NCBI GenBank assembly: GCA_963921425.1
Contig: OY992832.1
Span: 10,725,249 to 10,789,248, forward strand
Reading direction: 5' to 3'
DNA: 64,000 bases
From: Dryas octopetala
Lineage: Eukaryota > Streptophyta > Magnoliopsida > Rosales > Rosaceae
The notes under the pieces: generated by a model
What the model saw: the letters and a program-made list of their open reading frames with translations, nothing else
Told to the model about the DNA's origin: nothing
Database searches by the model: none
Made by a program: the position numbers and the translations under genes
Shown here: in pieces, positions 29,714 to 43,560 of the stretch
Layout: each line of letters opens with the position of its first letter
How positions within the stretch are numbered: the stretch's first letter is position 1

Positions 29714-30152
29714 GGCTTAATTGTGTTTTTACCACCCAAAGTTTACTTTGATTCCCACTTTACTACTCAGAACTTTATTTGTCCCACTTTACCACCCAAA
29801 GTTTACATTGATTCCCACTTTACCACCCAGAAATTTATTTGTTCCACTTTACCACCCAAAGTTTACATTGATTCTCACTTTACCACCCAAAATTATTTTT
29901 CGTGTCCCAGTTAACCTTTTTCCGTCTATTCTGTCACTCTAGATTCAGGGGGTAAAGTAAGAATCAATGTAAACTTTGAGTGATAAAGTGGGAATCAATG
30001 TAAACTTTGGGTGGTAAAGTGGGACAGATAAAGTTCTGGGTGGTAAAGTGAGAATTAATGTAAACTTTGGGTGGTAAAGTGGGACAAATAAAGTTCTGGG
30101 TGGTAAAGTGGGAATCACCCCAAATTTTGGGTGGTAAAAACACAATTAAGCC
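29714..30152. mobile_element. Mutator-like MITE with subterminal tandem repeats
   Basis: A 439-bp foldback with an exact 9-bp target duplication tattttatt (29705-29713 and 30153-30161). The ends are GGCTTAATTGTGTTTTTACC and its reverse complement; the first six bases are the same as in the element at 6737. Each arm is itself a tandem array of a roughly 60-bp unit built on ACTTTACCACCCAAAGTTTA, in opposite orientation in the two arms. The frames through it (PKVYIDSHFTTQ repeats) are periodicity artefacts. It is inserted in the promoter of the broken kinase copy only. Confidence 0.9.
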
Positions 30153-30217
30153 TATTTTATTTGTAAGTAAGTTTGGGGTGTGGGGTGTTTCCCTTGGACA
30201 CAAGGGCTCAGCCCCTT

Positions 30218-30292
30218 GCGGTTAGCTCATTAGGTAAAGGTAAGTAGGATAATGAGTTAGAATTAAGCTAGGTTAATATTCGATTCTCTTCA
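30218..30292 (+). repeat. tRNA-like (SINE-head) sequence, tentative
   Basis: GCGGTTAGCTCATTAGGTAA resembles a tRNA 5' end with A box, and TATTCGATTCTC about 45 bases later resembles a weak B box. No cloverleaf with paired acceptor arms is evident, so this is not a tRNA gene. It could be the head of a tRNA-derived SINE; no clear tail or target duplication was found. The corresponding place in the second duplication unit lacks it. Confidence 0.3.
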
Positions 30293-30743
30293 ATACAATT
30301 TTTTTTGGTTTTTTGAGCGATTCTAGCTGTATAGAAGGTCTTTTTCAATTTTTCTGCTTGTGGGTAAATTGACACACATCCTGGAAAGTCTCACCCCCCA
30401 TATGCTTTATAACTAATTGCCTTTCGTACATTGTAATCAACGCACTTATCCGCCAATGGATTGAGCTAGACATGCCATGCATGCATGGATATATTAGTCA
30501 AGTTGCCACTCAAGTGCCCTCCCAATACTGCTAACTAGTCAACTTGCATGATCAAGCTAGTTAGTCAAGTTGCCAAAACCGCTGACAAAGTTTTACCAAC
30601 CAAATTGATGCTACAATTCTCTTCTAATGAAAGTCAGACAAATACATGTCAAACTCTTCATAATGCAAACTGAAAGAAAAGGACAGGGTACCCACAGAAA
30701 AATATATTCAAAAATGTAGCCCAGTTTGAAGGTTAATTTCATA

Positions 30744-31946
30744 GAACAGCTCAATTCTTTCGCGGATGGTGATAACTCAAGACGGGCTTGTGCAGCGCTA
30801 CACATGGATTGATAGAACCCAAGGTTGGTTCCTTTATCCAACAGCACAGAGTGATAACTTTGACAATTATGCACTCTGTGGTCCAAATGGTGTATGTGAT
30901 ATGGACAACTCTCCATTATGTGGCTGCTTGAAAGGATTTGTGCCCAAATTTCCAAAACAGTACTGGGACATGGTGGATTGGTCAAATGGCTGTGTGAGAA
31001 AGACTCCGCTGAATTGCAGTGGAGACATGTTTCAGAAGTACCCTGGGGTGAAATTGCCAAGCACAGAACAATCCTGGTTTGACAGAGGTATGAACCTCCA
31101 GCAATGTGAGATGGTGTGCAAGAACAACTGCTCCTACATAGCTTATGCAAATTTGGATATCAGGGATGGAGGAAGTGGGTGCTTGCTGTGGTTCACCGAC
31201 CTCATTGATTTACGAATTTACACTGAAAATGGGCAAGATATTTATATCAGACTGGCTGCATCAGAACTAGTTATAGAATCATATTGCTGTTATACAATGC
31301 TAAAAGAAAAGAAAAGAAAAGACACCCCAAAAAGAAAACAATTCCACAGTACATGTGCCAACTAGCAACAACGTAGAGAGGAGCAATGAAAAAAACACCT
31401 TTTGATCTGAAACACCCCAATGTTGATTTATGCATTTATTCGTGATCATATGCTCAAAATAGTGGCAAAGCATAACAAACTGAAAGGTTGAACTAATTCT
31501 AACAGTTTGACTTTTGACACAATTAAAAAATTCTTCTTGTAGAATTGTCTCATAAACTCATAAAATTCTTCTTGAACTAATTCTTCTTTATTAATCTCTG
31601 ACTCTCAGTTTCCTGCTTCCAAATACTTCATTCCTAGATCATGAAGACGATACAAAGATCAACGCTAAATCCTATAAATCCAATGCGAAGAAAGTGAGAG
31701 TCATTGTAAGCAGTACTGTGCTGTCTACTGGACTGCTGATCCTAGCCTTGCTCATTTATGTTTGGAAGAAGCGGCACCAAAAGTATGGTAAGTTGTTTTT
31801 GTAATGTTCATCCCCTTCATTTCCCTAGCTAGGCAGTTCAGTCCTATGTTACATTATATATACTTCAATTCCTAATTTTCAGGAAAAGTGAGGGGTAACC
31901 AAAAGGAAGATCTAGAATTACCATTATTTGACTTGGCCACTGTTGT
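30744..31946 (+). pseudogene. Truncated G-type lectin S-receptor-like kinase pseudogene
   Basis: Three exon remnants match the intact gene at 34839-38191. The exon 1 tail (30744-31267) encodes [20 protein letters not shown] through the EGF-like [12 protein letters not shown] and PAN segments. Exon 2 (31638-31788) encodes a membrane anchor (VSSTVLSTGLLILALLIYVW). The start of exon 3 (31883-31946) ends at [11 protein letters not shown]. Signal peptide, B-lectin domain and the whole catalytic kinase region are gone. The exon 1 donor G|GT of the intact copy is G|TT here, so normal splicing is lost. The 5' break joins upstream DNA (tttcata) to coding sequence (gaacagctc) through a short shared GAA. 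The remaining reading frame is otherwise open, which suggests recent decay. Confidence 0.92.
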
Positions 31947-31952
31947 ATTTCT

Positions 31953-32259
31953 TTAGGGCGGATACCCGTATTTTTTTTTTTTTTTTTTTTGCGGATTTCC
32001 AGAGTGGCTGCAACAAGTACGTGCTCGGCATCGCTTCCTCTGTCATGAGTACTTTCCCGACGGTTCACCCCATACCTTCATAGGGTGTAGAATGAGACTT
32101 GTGAAGGGTGCATGTTAGGTTTTAACTCTGAGATTTTGGGACATAAAGCTGACAAACCAGTGCCGAGCGCTTTTGAGAAGAAGAAAATGGCACTGCCAAG
32201 CTCTCGGCACTGGAAATCCGTGAAAAATAAATTGCGGATTTGCGGGCTTCCGTCCTAGA
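31953..32259. mobile_element. Foldback insertion at the junction of the two duplication units, tentative
   Basis: About 300 bp with no counterpart in either duplication unit, bordered by imperfect inverted ends TAGGGCGGATACCCG and (reverse complement) TAGGACGGAAGCCCG. Internal GCGGATTTCCAG and CACGGATTTCCAG also face each other, with a 19-base poly-T at 31972-31990. I found no convincing target duplication. It sits exactly where the first kinase copy is cut off and the second promoter begins. Confidence 0.5.
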
Positions 32260-32763
32260 GAAAAAATGTATATAGATGAATTGGTATGAATCATGATGCA
32301 TATATATTGAGGAAATTGGCGCATTTGATCAGGCACATTCGATGATTTGACCAAGAGGTCATTGATAGGCGACTGGTTTGCAAGCTGACATTTTAGACCT
32401 CTATTCTCCTCAAGTTTATTCAATCCTTGGTTCCTATCATTTTGGATTTGCGGTGGCTTTTGGGGGTATTTGGATGTAATACTTGATCTTAACCGTTGTT
32501 ATTGTTCAAGGGTAGTTTTTTAGTATTCACAAACGTTGTTAGACTGACGCCAACAGAAAAAACAGTTAACTAACAAGAAGGTTACGTGTAAACATACTCA
32601 AACCCTTTTTTATCAGAAAAAAAAAATTATTCAAACCTTTTGCAAACTGATAGAATCTCTTTTGAAAAACCACTAACAACAAATGGTGTGTGTAATTATT
32701 TTTAAATGGAGTGGTGATTCTTGTACAATCCAAAACAACCTCACACAATTATCAAAATATAAT

Positions 32764-33894
32764 GAGAGCTACTATTTGCACACCTTTACACTTTTTTTTT
32801 TTCTTTCTTTTTGCACACAATTTTCACACTTTTTCTCATTTTATATTTTCACAAAATTTATCACCACAACTCATCACCCAACACACCCCCATCAACTCAG
32901 ACAAAAAAAAAAAACAAAAAAAAACACACCCCTTCACCAACCCACCCAGCTCCCTCCCTTTCCCTCTCCGGACAACCTCAGACCAAAAAAATAAAAACAC
33001 CCAATCCCCCCCTCACCTTCCCGCATGCAACACCACCTCCCTCTATCCCCTCGTTTCACCCAACCCACCCAGCCCATCTCTTTCTCACTCGACCACCTCA
33101 TTCCCTCCCGCACCCTCCCCGCACCACCTTTCTCCCTCTCTCTTCCCCCGCAACACCACCTCCTCGTCACAGGCCATTCGGCACTGGTCGGCCGAAACGG
33201 TTAGTTTCGGTTCGGCAGTCATCCGCCCAACGTTTCCTGGTTGTTCGATGGCTGTCTGCTAAATGAAGCTAACCGTTTCGGCGGACTAGTTCAGAATGAC
33301 CTATGACGGGGAGGTGGTGCTGCGGGGGAAACGGTTAGTTTCGGTTTGGTAGTCATCCGCCCAAAGTTTCCTGGTTGTTCGGTGGCTGTCTGCTGAACGA
33401 AGCTAACCGTTTCGGCGGACCAGTTCATAATGGCATGTGACGGGGAGGTGGTGCTGCGGGGGAAGAGAGAGAATGCGGGGAGGATGCGGGAGGGAAAAAG
33501 GTGGTCGGGTGAGGGGGGGAGGGGCTGGGTGTGTTGAGTGAAACGGGGGGAAGGAGTGAGGTGATGCTGCATACGGGGAGGAGAGAGGGATCGAGGAAGG
33601 TGGTGCTGCATGCAGGGATGAGAGAGAAGGAGAGGGAGGAAGGGAAGTGGTCTGGTGAGGAAGGAGGGGCTGGGTGGGTCAGGTGAAACGGGGGGAGGGA
33701 GGAAGGTGTGGGTCAGGTAGAGGTGGTGTGGTGTGTGTGTGTGTGTGTGTGTTTTTTTTTGTCTAAGTTGATAGGTGTGTAAGGGTTATCATTTAATGTC
33801 TTTTTCTTTTGTGTTAATTAGGTAAATTCACAAATTAAATTATAGGAGTGTGCAAAAAGAAAAAAAAAAAAAAGGTGTTCAAATAGCAGCTTTC
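32764..33894. mobile_element. Large foldback element with tandem core
   Basis: A 1,131-bp element flanked by aatataat on both sides (32756-32763 and 33895-33902). Ends: GAGAGCTACTATTTGCACAC and, reverse-complemented, GAAAGCTGCTATTTGAACAC, each followed by a homopolymer run. Long purine-rich and pyrimidine-rich arms (about 32935-33175 and 33440-33720) are imperfectly complementary. The centre holds two direct copies of a roughly 133-bp unit (from 33195 and 33329), each beginning GAAACGGTTAGTTTCGG and containing the inverted word AAGCTAACCGTTTCGGCGG. There is no transposase. The 8-bp duplication fits hAT, while the end sequence looks Mutator-like, so I leave the family open. It lies in the promoter of the intact kinase copy. 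Confidence 0.75.
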
Positions 33895-34838
33895 AATATA
33901 ATACTCGTTTGTTTTTAGTCGTCAAGGATACCACCATCAACAAAGTGTTTGTTCCTTATGGTTTCGGCAAAATTTTGAATCACCTTACTTGATAGTTGCA
34001 TTCTTGATGGCGTTTCTTTAACATTAAAAAAATGTTATTTTCTGGCGGTTTTTAGCTGTCTAGAAAAAGCACTTGTCATTCTGTGGTTATTAGGGTCTCA
34101 CCTGAAACGCGCCTTTCTATCTTCTTGAGGAGAAGTTTGGTTTCAAGGTAATATTCAATTATTCGTACATTGTCATTAATGCACTTGCCCACTTATGGAT
34201 CGAGCTAGACATGTCAATATGTCATGCATGCATGAATATATTAATTAGAGACAACTAACCAAAGGTCCACAGACGTCGACAGTGGCCTATTCAAGTGCCC
34301 TTCCATTACTGCAACCTAATCAAGTTGCCAATGCTGCAACAGTAATGGTGAGAGATTATGCAGACAAGGTTTTACCAAATTATTGCTTCAATTATCTTCT
34401 AATAAAAGTCAGACAAATGCAAGTCAAACTCTTCATAATGCAAACTAAAAGAAAAGGACAGTGTACCAAATCTATCCATTTACAGGTGTAAAATATATAA
34501 GAAGAAAATGAATGATTAATTGCTTGCATTCATAACTCTCTATTTATGTTCACCAAAAACATGTCAAATAACTGTAAACTAATTGCATACTCTTCTGGTT
34601 CACCCAAAAAACAAATATATCCAAATACGTAGCCAGTTTCAAGCCTTCATAGAAAATTTTAAGAGAGCGCTCATAAATGCATGGTTGGAAAATGAGAGCC
34701 AAATAAATCATACAGGTAGGCTTCAAGCCTTCAATGTTATTTCAACTATTATAGTAAGGGGCCTAGGGGGACAAATGAGGTCTTCAAGATTCATTTCATT
34801 CCGAGTGCATGTAATGAAAAAACCATTGAAGGCTTAAG

Positions 34839-38191
<3,353 letters not shown>

Positions 38192-39035
38192 ATGAATTTT
38201 CATGTTTGTGTTTATATTTTCTTAACTTAATCCGATGTCTGTTGAAGTGAGCTAAGTTAAATAAGAGAGTTTCTAGAATATTATTCTCTGCTTATCTTTA
38301 TGCTTGCTTTATTATATAGGCTTTCCTATGTAAATAGTTTGAATTTTGAGTTGTTTAGAATGACCAATCAATGTATTGCTAAATAAAATCCAAATAATGA
38401 AAGCACTCAAAGCAGTCAAACCAAGAAGAACCATAATCTAATATAAGGCATATGGCAGCAGTCAAACCAATTAATGTAAAGCACAAAACAAAACAAACCA
38501 GAAATAAATAGTGGGATTTTGATATTGAGCCTAAAAATCGAACCTTTTTATTGAAGAGACCAAACAAACTCCATGACCACAGCTCCACCCAGTGAACCGA
38601 TTATAGCTTATTCATTTCCTTTCCTTGAAGACGACAAACAAGTTAGCAACTTATTCTTTTTGCGACAGAAAACAAACAATTAATGGCAACGATTCAACGC
38701 AATTGGAGAATTAATAGCAAACCACTTTGAATTTTAACTAAAATGAGCTCTCTCACGCATTGTTTTGTACCTCAACGCTTTCAAAGCAGCTGCGCTGATT
38801 CTGTGCTTGAACCGAGTCAGTGATCAGCGAGAGAGAGAGAGGTGTGGGTCTTTTGGGAGAGAAGAGCACACTGCATACCACCTGTATATCTAACGTTAAG
38901 AATGTTCGTTAAACCGGAAATGGATCCTCTACTTATTATGTCGTGCTTTATGTTGGAAACATTGTCGTTTAAATATAATTTTGCAATTTATTATTCTTAC
39001 TTTTTTTTTTATAGAATAGATATGTTTTATATTTT
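38192..39035. other. Downstream flank of the kinase gene, no further gene
   Basis: 3' UTR and AT-rich intergenic DNA. A short GA repeat sits near 38830. Nothing coding is seen on either strand. Confidence 0.5.
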
Positions 39036-39044
39036 TATTTAGAT

Positions 39045-39406
39045 TCTTGAACTTTACCCTTACTATCAGTTTGATCCACAAATTTTTTTTTTGAATTTTA
39101 TAGTGCTGCAAACTTTCACCCATGTATCACTTGAATCTATTCCGTCAATTTTATCCACTTTTTCTATTAATTTTAGTTACATGTCAAGCATATGAGATAC
39201 TTTTGAAAGATAAAAATGATAACTCATCATCTCTTTCTTTTATCAACGTGATATACATAACTAAAATTAACAAAAAAATATAAAGAAAATTGACGGAATA
39301 GACTAAAGTGATACACATGTTAAAGTTCGTGGACTATAATTCAAAAAACAAGTTTCTGAATCAAAGTGATATTCGAGATAAAGTTCAAGAACCATTGAAT
39401 TCTCTC
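39045..39406. mobile_element. Mutator-like MITE, left end shortened
   Basis: The arms fold on each other. TTCTTGAACTTTA, ATCACTTGAATC and TATTCCGTCAATTTT on the left face their complements on the right. The 9-mer tatttagat flanks both sides (39036-39044 and 39407-39415), as expected for a Mutator-type duplication. The right end extends about 16 bases (GAGAGAATTCAATGGT) beyond the homologous start on the left, so the left tip may be deleted, or the flanking match may be partly chance in AT-rich DNA. Confidence 0.6.
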
Positions 39407-39415
39407 TATTTAGAT

Positions 39416-40477
39416 AATATCATAATGTTGTATATTAGATAACCAAATTGGGCCATTTTCAACCTACACTTGGAAATCAAGAAACACAAGCGCACTCTTA
39501 GCTAGGTACGCTCTGCCTGATTACATACTCTAGATAAATGTTGGTAACTAGCACAATCAAACAAATAGTTATATAAGTAAACGATTTTCGATTGAGTTGA
39601 TTTTTTTTGCAGAGATGATCTATAATAGATGATTTAAAAAATAAACAATTCTGATCATGCGCCGGAATTACTGAAATTCCAATTTTGGGGGGTGGGGTAC
39701 CTCACATGTCACCCAAATAATAAATTGAGCCACATTGCTAATTAAATTGAAAATTGGTTGTAATGTGGGGCTCAAACCTAATTTTATTAAGTTTTTTGTC
39801 TTCAAAAAAACACTAAAATGAGACTCAAATGAAACAACAAAAAATGTGTGCCTAACAAAATAAAACCCCCCCAAAAAGCCTTATATTTTAAACAGAAATA
39901 TGTCTAATATAATTGGTCACATTTCTATTAAAAAGATGGTTAGAGATGGGATAATTTAACAATAGAAATACTTAATATTTTCTACAGAAAGAATAGCAAT
40001 ACTCAATTCTTTCCAAGCCTTTCAATTTTAAATGTTTCTCACAACATGATAGGTCCACCTCATGTAAGAGAATTGGGGGTAAAAAGTTCGAAATTTTCCA
40101 TCAATTTTTTTTGTCTAAATTTTCCATCAATTAGATAAAAGTATAAAACTATAAAAGTGTTTTTGAAGAGACTGAAGACTTGGATGTCATTTGTGACACA
40201 ACAGTTCAACACCGAATAGCACCGCTAGTTGCTGCTGAGATGGCATTTGCGAGCTCTGTCAGTTCAAAATCGAAAAATTCCACCGCACCCAGTTTCCATT
40301 GTCGTCACTCTGATAAAAAGAGCACCATGCTCACATGATCTATCTTTGCAAAACCCTAATCTCCCTTGTACTCAACTTTCTTGGTTACCTTCTGCAGCAT
40401 TCTTTTTTCAAGGTCCGTTGTGTTGAAATTTCTTGGTTGCCTTCTGCAGCATTTTTGGTTCAAGAAGGTCAGTTTAT

Positions 40478-40536
<59 letters not shown>

Positions 40537-40968
40537 CTGGGCTTGTTTTGAGAATTGGGAATGTTTCCTGCTTTTAAACATTTATGTATAAATGACAGGA
40601 AATAAAGGTGACAAATTGGTCCGGTTGTACCCACTTTGGAATTGGGTTACTTTCATGGATACTATTAATTAAAGCTAAATTTGGATTGAAATTGTTGTCC
40701 ATTGGTGTTATTGGGTTTCTTCCTTATGATTTGTTTGTTAAAAAGTTGAGGGAATAGTAATTTTTGAAACAAACCCAGCATTTGAACGATTAGATAAATC
40801 TTAATAGAGAGGCTCATCGTTACCCAAGTGTTCTTTAAGATTTTCACTTTGCTATATCAAGAAAGACTGCTTTTTGGACATTATGCTTATGTCAATTGTA
40901 AATTATGCAGTTAAATTGGGTACATACCTCTGTTCAAAATTAGGTAGCGAGTACATCCACAGGATTTC
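39416..40968. other. Intergenic plus 5' UTR region of the oxygenase-like gene
   Basis: AT-rich intergenic DNA to about 40150. Beyond that, a more balanced stretch with a (CT)28 tract likely includes the 5' UTR and its intron. A 36-bp phrase around TTTCTTGGTTACCTTCTGCA is directly repeated at about 40378 and 40430. No other coding region is supported. Confidence 0.45.
40479..40534. repeat. (CT)28 microsatellite upstream of the oxygenase-like gene
   Basis: Uninterrupted CT dinucleotides about 430 bp before the start codon at 40969. CT tracts in plant 5' UTRs can bind GAGA-binding (BBR/BPC) factors. Frames running through it are not genes. Confidence 0.95.
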
Positions 40969-43560
40969 ATGGCAGGTAATGGCCTGCCATCTCTGGGTCG
41001 TGTGAAGCTAACTGATCTTGCACCTGCTGAAGGCCTTCCATCAGATTCTTACAAACTATCTGTTTCAACTTTGTCACAATCGCTAGCTCAATATTCCGCT
41101 GCCATCATTCAATTTCCGTTGAGTGATGGGGCTCTTTTGAGGTCCGCGCTAGATTCAGCTCGCCTCTACTTCCACCAAAGAGCATCATTCCCACCTGCAG
41201 ATATGGTTGATACCAATGACCCTCGTGACTGGTGCAAGACTTCTGGTTACTATGCAGATTCTCAAATGTGGCTAGAAACCTATGATTACAGACCTGGACT
41301 CACTCCTTTAGAGCCCAACAACACAATGGAATTTCCTCCAGCAGGTTTGCCAGATATATTTTCACTGCTCGGAAATGCAGCTCGGGATATATTGGATGCT
41401 ATCAGCTTCTATTTGAACTTGCGGAGTTCACCATTTACTGAAGTACTTGATAATGTTCCCTTAAGAAATCGGGAAATATCTTCTTCAGTACTGTCTGTCT
41501 GTTGCCATGCACGGCCATCATTTCAGGGAGCACAGCACCATAATTTTACAACCCAAGAGGATAGCCAGTTGGTTATGTTTTCTGACCATGAGCATCAAGT
41601 TGACAAAAGCTTGATATCTCTTGTCAAGTCAGATAAGGCAGGTCTACACATAAAGGACTTTCAGGGTCGTTGGGTTCTTGTGGATGAAGATCTTGGTCCT
41701 CAAGAAGCTATTGTTTACCCTGGACTTGCACTCTATCAGGCAACTGCAGGATATGTCAACCCTGCACTACAGAGAACAGAGATTACCAATATACAGAGCA
41801 ACTTGTTTGGACGATGTTCATTGGCTTTTAAACTCATGCCTAAATCCATGACCAGTCTCAGTTGTTCAGAGATGAGAGCTGCTGGCCATGGGGTTGAAGC
41901 AGAGTTCCAGCTTCCAGTACCAGTTGATGATTTTATGCAGAGATCTCACCCAACCGATCAACTCTTTAATAGACACAATTTTCAAAGTTTCAATTTTCAT
42001 GCAACCCAAGATGGTATGCTGCATTAATCTTTTTCATCATTGCCTGCTCATTTTGTAGAAATTGCATAATAAGATCTTGTTAATATACTGTAAATTAATT
42101 TCATGAATGTTTTTTCCTTTTCATGACAGCTAATTACCTTGATTGCCTATTATGCTTTGTTCAGGCATGTCATATATGTGTGAAAGTCGAAAGATTTTTT
42201 TCTTTCAGACATGACTGGTTTTACTCACAGAAGCACATGTACACACCAAAAGATAGATAACATTAAACAGTGAATTTGGCTTCTGATTTCTCTTAGAAGG
42301 GTTGTTGACGTGTTGTATAATTGATATTCATTGAATAGGTAAATTAACTGCAACTCTATTGTGTAGGCTTTGTGCTTGTTTGAATGAGAAAACATAGATT
42401 TTGTTATCATTAATATTAGATGCTACTTTATTTCAGTGAATGGAAAAAGAAAGGAAAATATAACTTACCTATTGTGCCTACTTAACAGTTTTTGCAAATC
42501 CTGTTGTCAGAAACAAGGATCTTCAATCTAATATTATCTTCTAGCAATTCACTCCATCTGATGCATCGTCTTGATGTTGGATGTCATTGTGTTCTCTGTG
42601 TGAGTAGCTCTTAGTGAGAAGTTTTTAACAGCAGGTCCTTGGATCGATGAAATGCTGGTACAGGATCTATGAAGCCTTTGTTAAGGAGGAGGAAGAATGA
42701 TTCGAGATCCAAACCTCTGCCACCTTCCAAGAGATTACGGCTTGAGGCCCAAAGAGTTCTGAAGGAGAGGGTTCAGGACATTGCAGACAAGAAGGGAATC
42801 AAGCTGAGGTTCTGCAACCTGAAGGAGTGTGAGAATCACATTCACACGCTTGATAGCCCATGCGCCAATATAAGAATGGAGATTGGGTGGCCACATGGAG
42901 TGCCATTTGTTCATCCCCATGATCTACCCAATAAGGCAAAGATTGGTTTTCTTGAAGCATATGAACCTGGTTGGACGGCTACTCATGATATGGAGTTAAG
43001 TCTTACTGAACCTGGACAGGCCAGTCAACACTTGGCTAACTGTAATTGTGAGTACCATTCAAGTTATCAAGTTCGTATCTGAATAATCATTCATACTTAT
43101 GCATTTTATGCCTCTTTGGATTGAATGCTTTGCAGAGAATTACGCATGCTTTCTAAGAATATAAATAAAATGCTAGCTGCCTCCTGATTGTGAAATTTTT
43201 AATATGATACATGTGTCAGTGAAATATAATGTCTGAAGATTGTGTTTGAATTGAAGTTATATACTCTGAGGTAGAAACTGGAAAGGGAGAAAAAGTTTGT
43301 TCTAAATTCAGTGACCTCCATTATTAACTTCCACTGGTATGGTGGTCAGTTGACTCAGTTTCATTTCATCCATGATAAAGTTCTGAAGTTTTAAGCAGTT
43401 TTCAATTCAAGTACACCAAAATGGCTACACCTTTTAACCTTGGTTGTCATCCCATTTTTCTTTTTTTCAAGTTTAAATCATTTGGGTTGCATTTTTATCT
43501 TTTTCCCATTTCGTTGAGAGCTACTATGTGAATTAATATTCATTGTCCTTTTCTGCAGGA
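40969..43560 (+). CDS. 2-oxoglutarate/Fe(II) oxygenase-fold protein with degenerate iron site
   Basis: Exons 40969-42013 and 42664-43047 join in frame; a donor (gtgagt) at 43048 and an acceptor (ttctgcag) before 43559 create a TGA stop split across the last intron (T|GA), giving 476 residues. Without that splice the frame ends 15 codons later at 43082. Residues 1-350 resemble isopenicillin-N-synthase-like 2OG oxygenases (DWCKTSGYYADSQMWLETYD, GLHIKDFQGRWVLVDEDLGP, GLALYQATAGYVNPALQRTE). The expected HxD...H iron triad reads Q210-V-D212 (with H209 beside it) and Q268, while the cosubstrate RxS motif (R282-C-S284) is kept. Exon 2 adds a basic tail (KPLLRRRKNDS, PPSKRLRLEAQRVLKERVQD) and a conserved-looking C-terminal region. 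Arabidopsis has similar proteins annotated only by fold; the function is unknown. The tail suggests nuclear location, by inference. Confidence 0.85.

Larger units (their letters stand above)
29464..31946 (+). repeat. Truncated first unit of a receptor-kinase tandem duplication
   Basis: This segment parallels the DNA from about 32267 to 36777. Matching landmarks are GGCGCATTTGATCAGG (29512 and 32318), a CGTACATTG...GAGCTAGACATG block (30427 and 34164), AAGTCAGACAAAT plus CAAACTCTTCATAATGCAAA (30630 and 34408), and then the kinase exons. In this unit about 930 bp spanning the start codon and the lectin domain are missing, and the homology stops abruptly at 31946 inside kinase exon 3. Confidence 0.85.

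Noticed and set aside
29714-30152. Regularly spaced repeats that look CRISPR-like
   Set aside because: The units are in opposite orientation in two arms, bounded by inverted ends and a 9-bp duplication in a plant nuclear context; there are no unique spacers or cas genes. It is a MITE.
30218-30292. tRNA gene
   Set aside because: A-box-like word is present but the B box is poor and the acceptor and T arms do not pair; at most a SINE head.
32711-33266. Frames of 151 and 183 codons rich in Pro, Ser and Thr
   Set aside because: They run through the pyrimidine-rich arm of the foldback element in two phases and have no homology; low-complexity artefact.
40335-40634. Frames across the (CT)28 tract
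   Set aside because: Dipeptide runs produced by the microsatellite, in the probable 5' UTR of the oxygenase-like gene.
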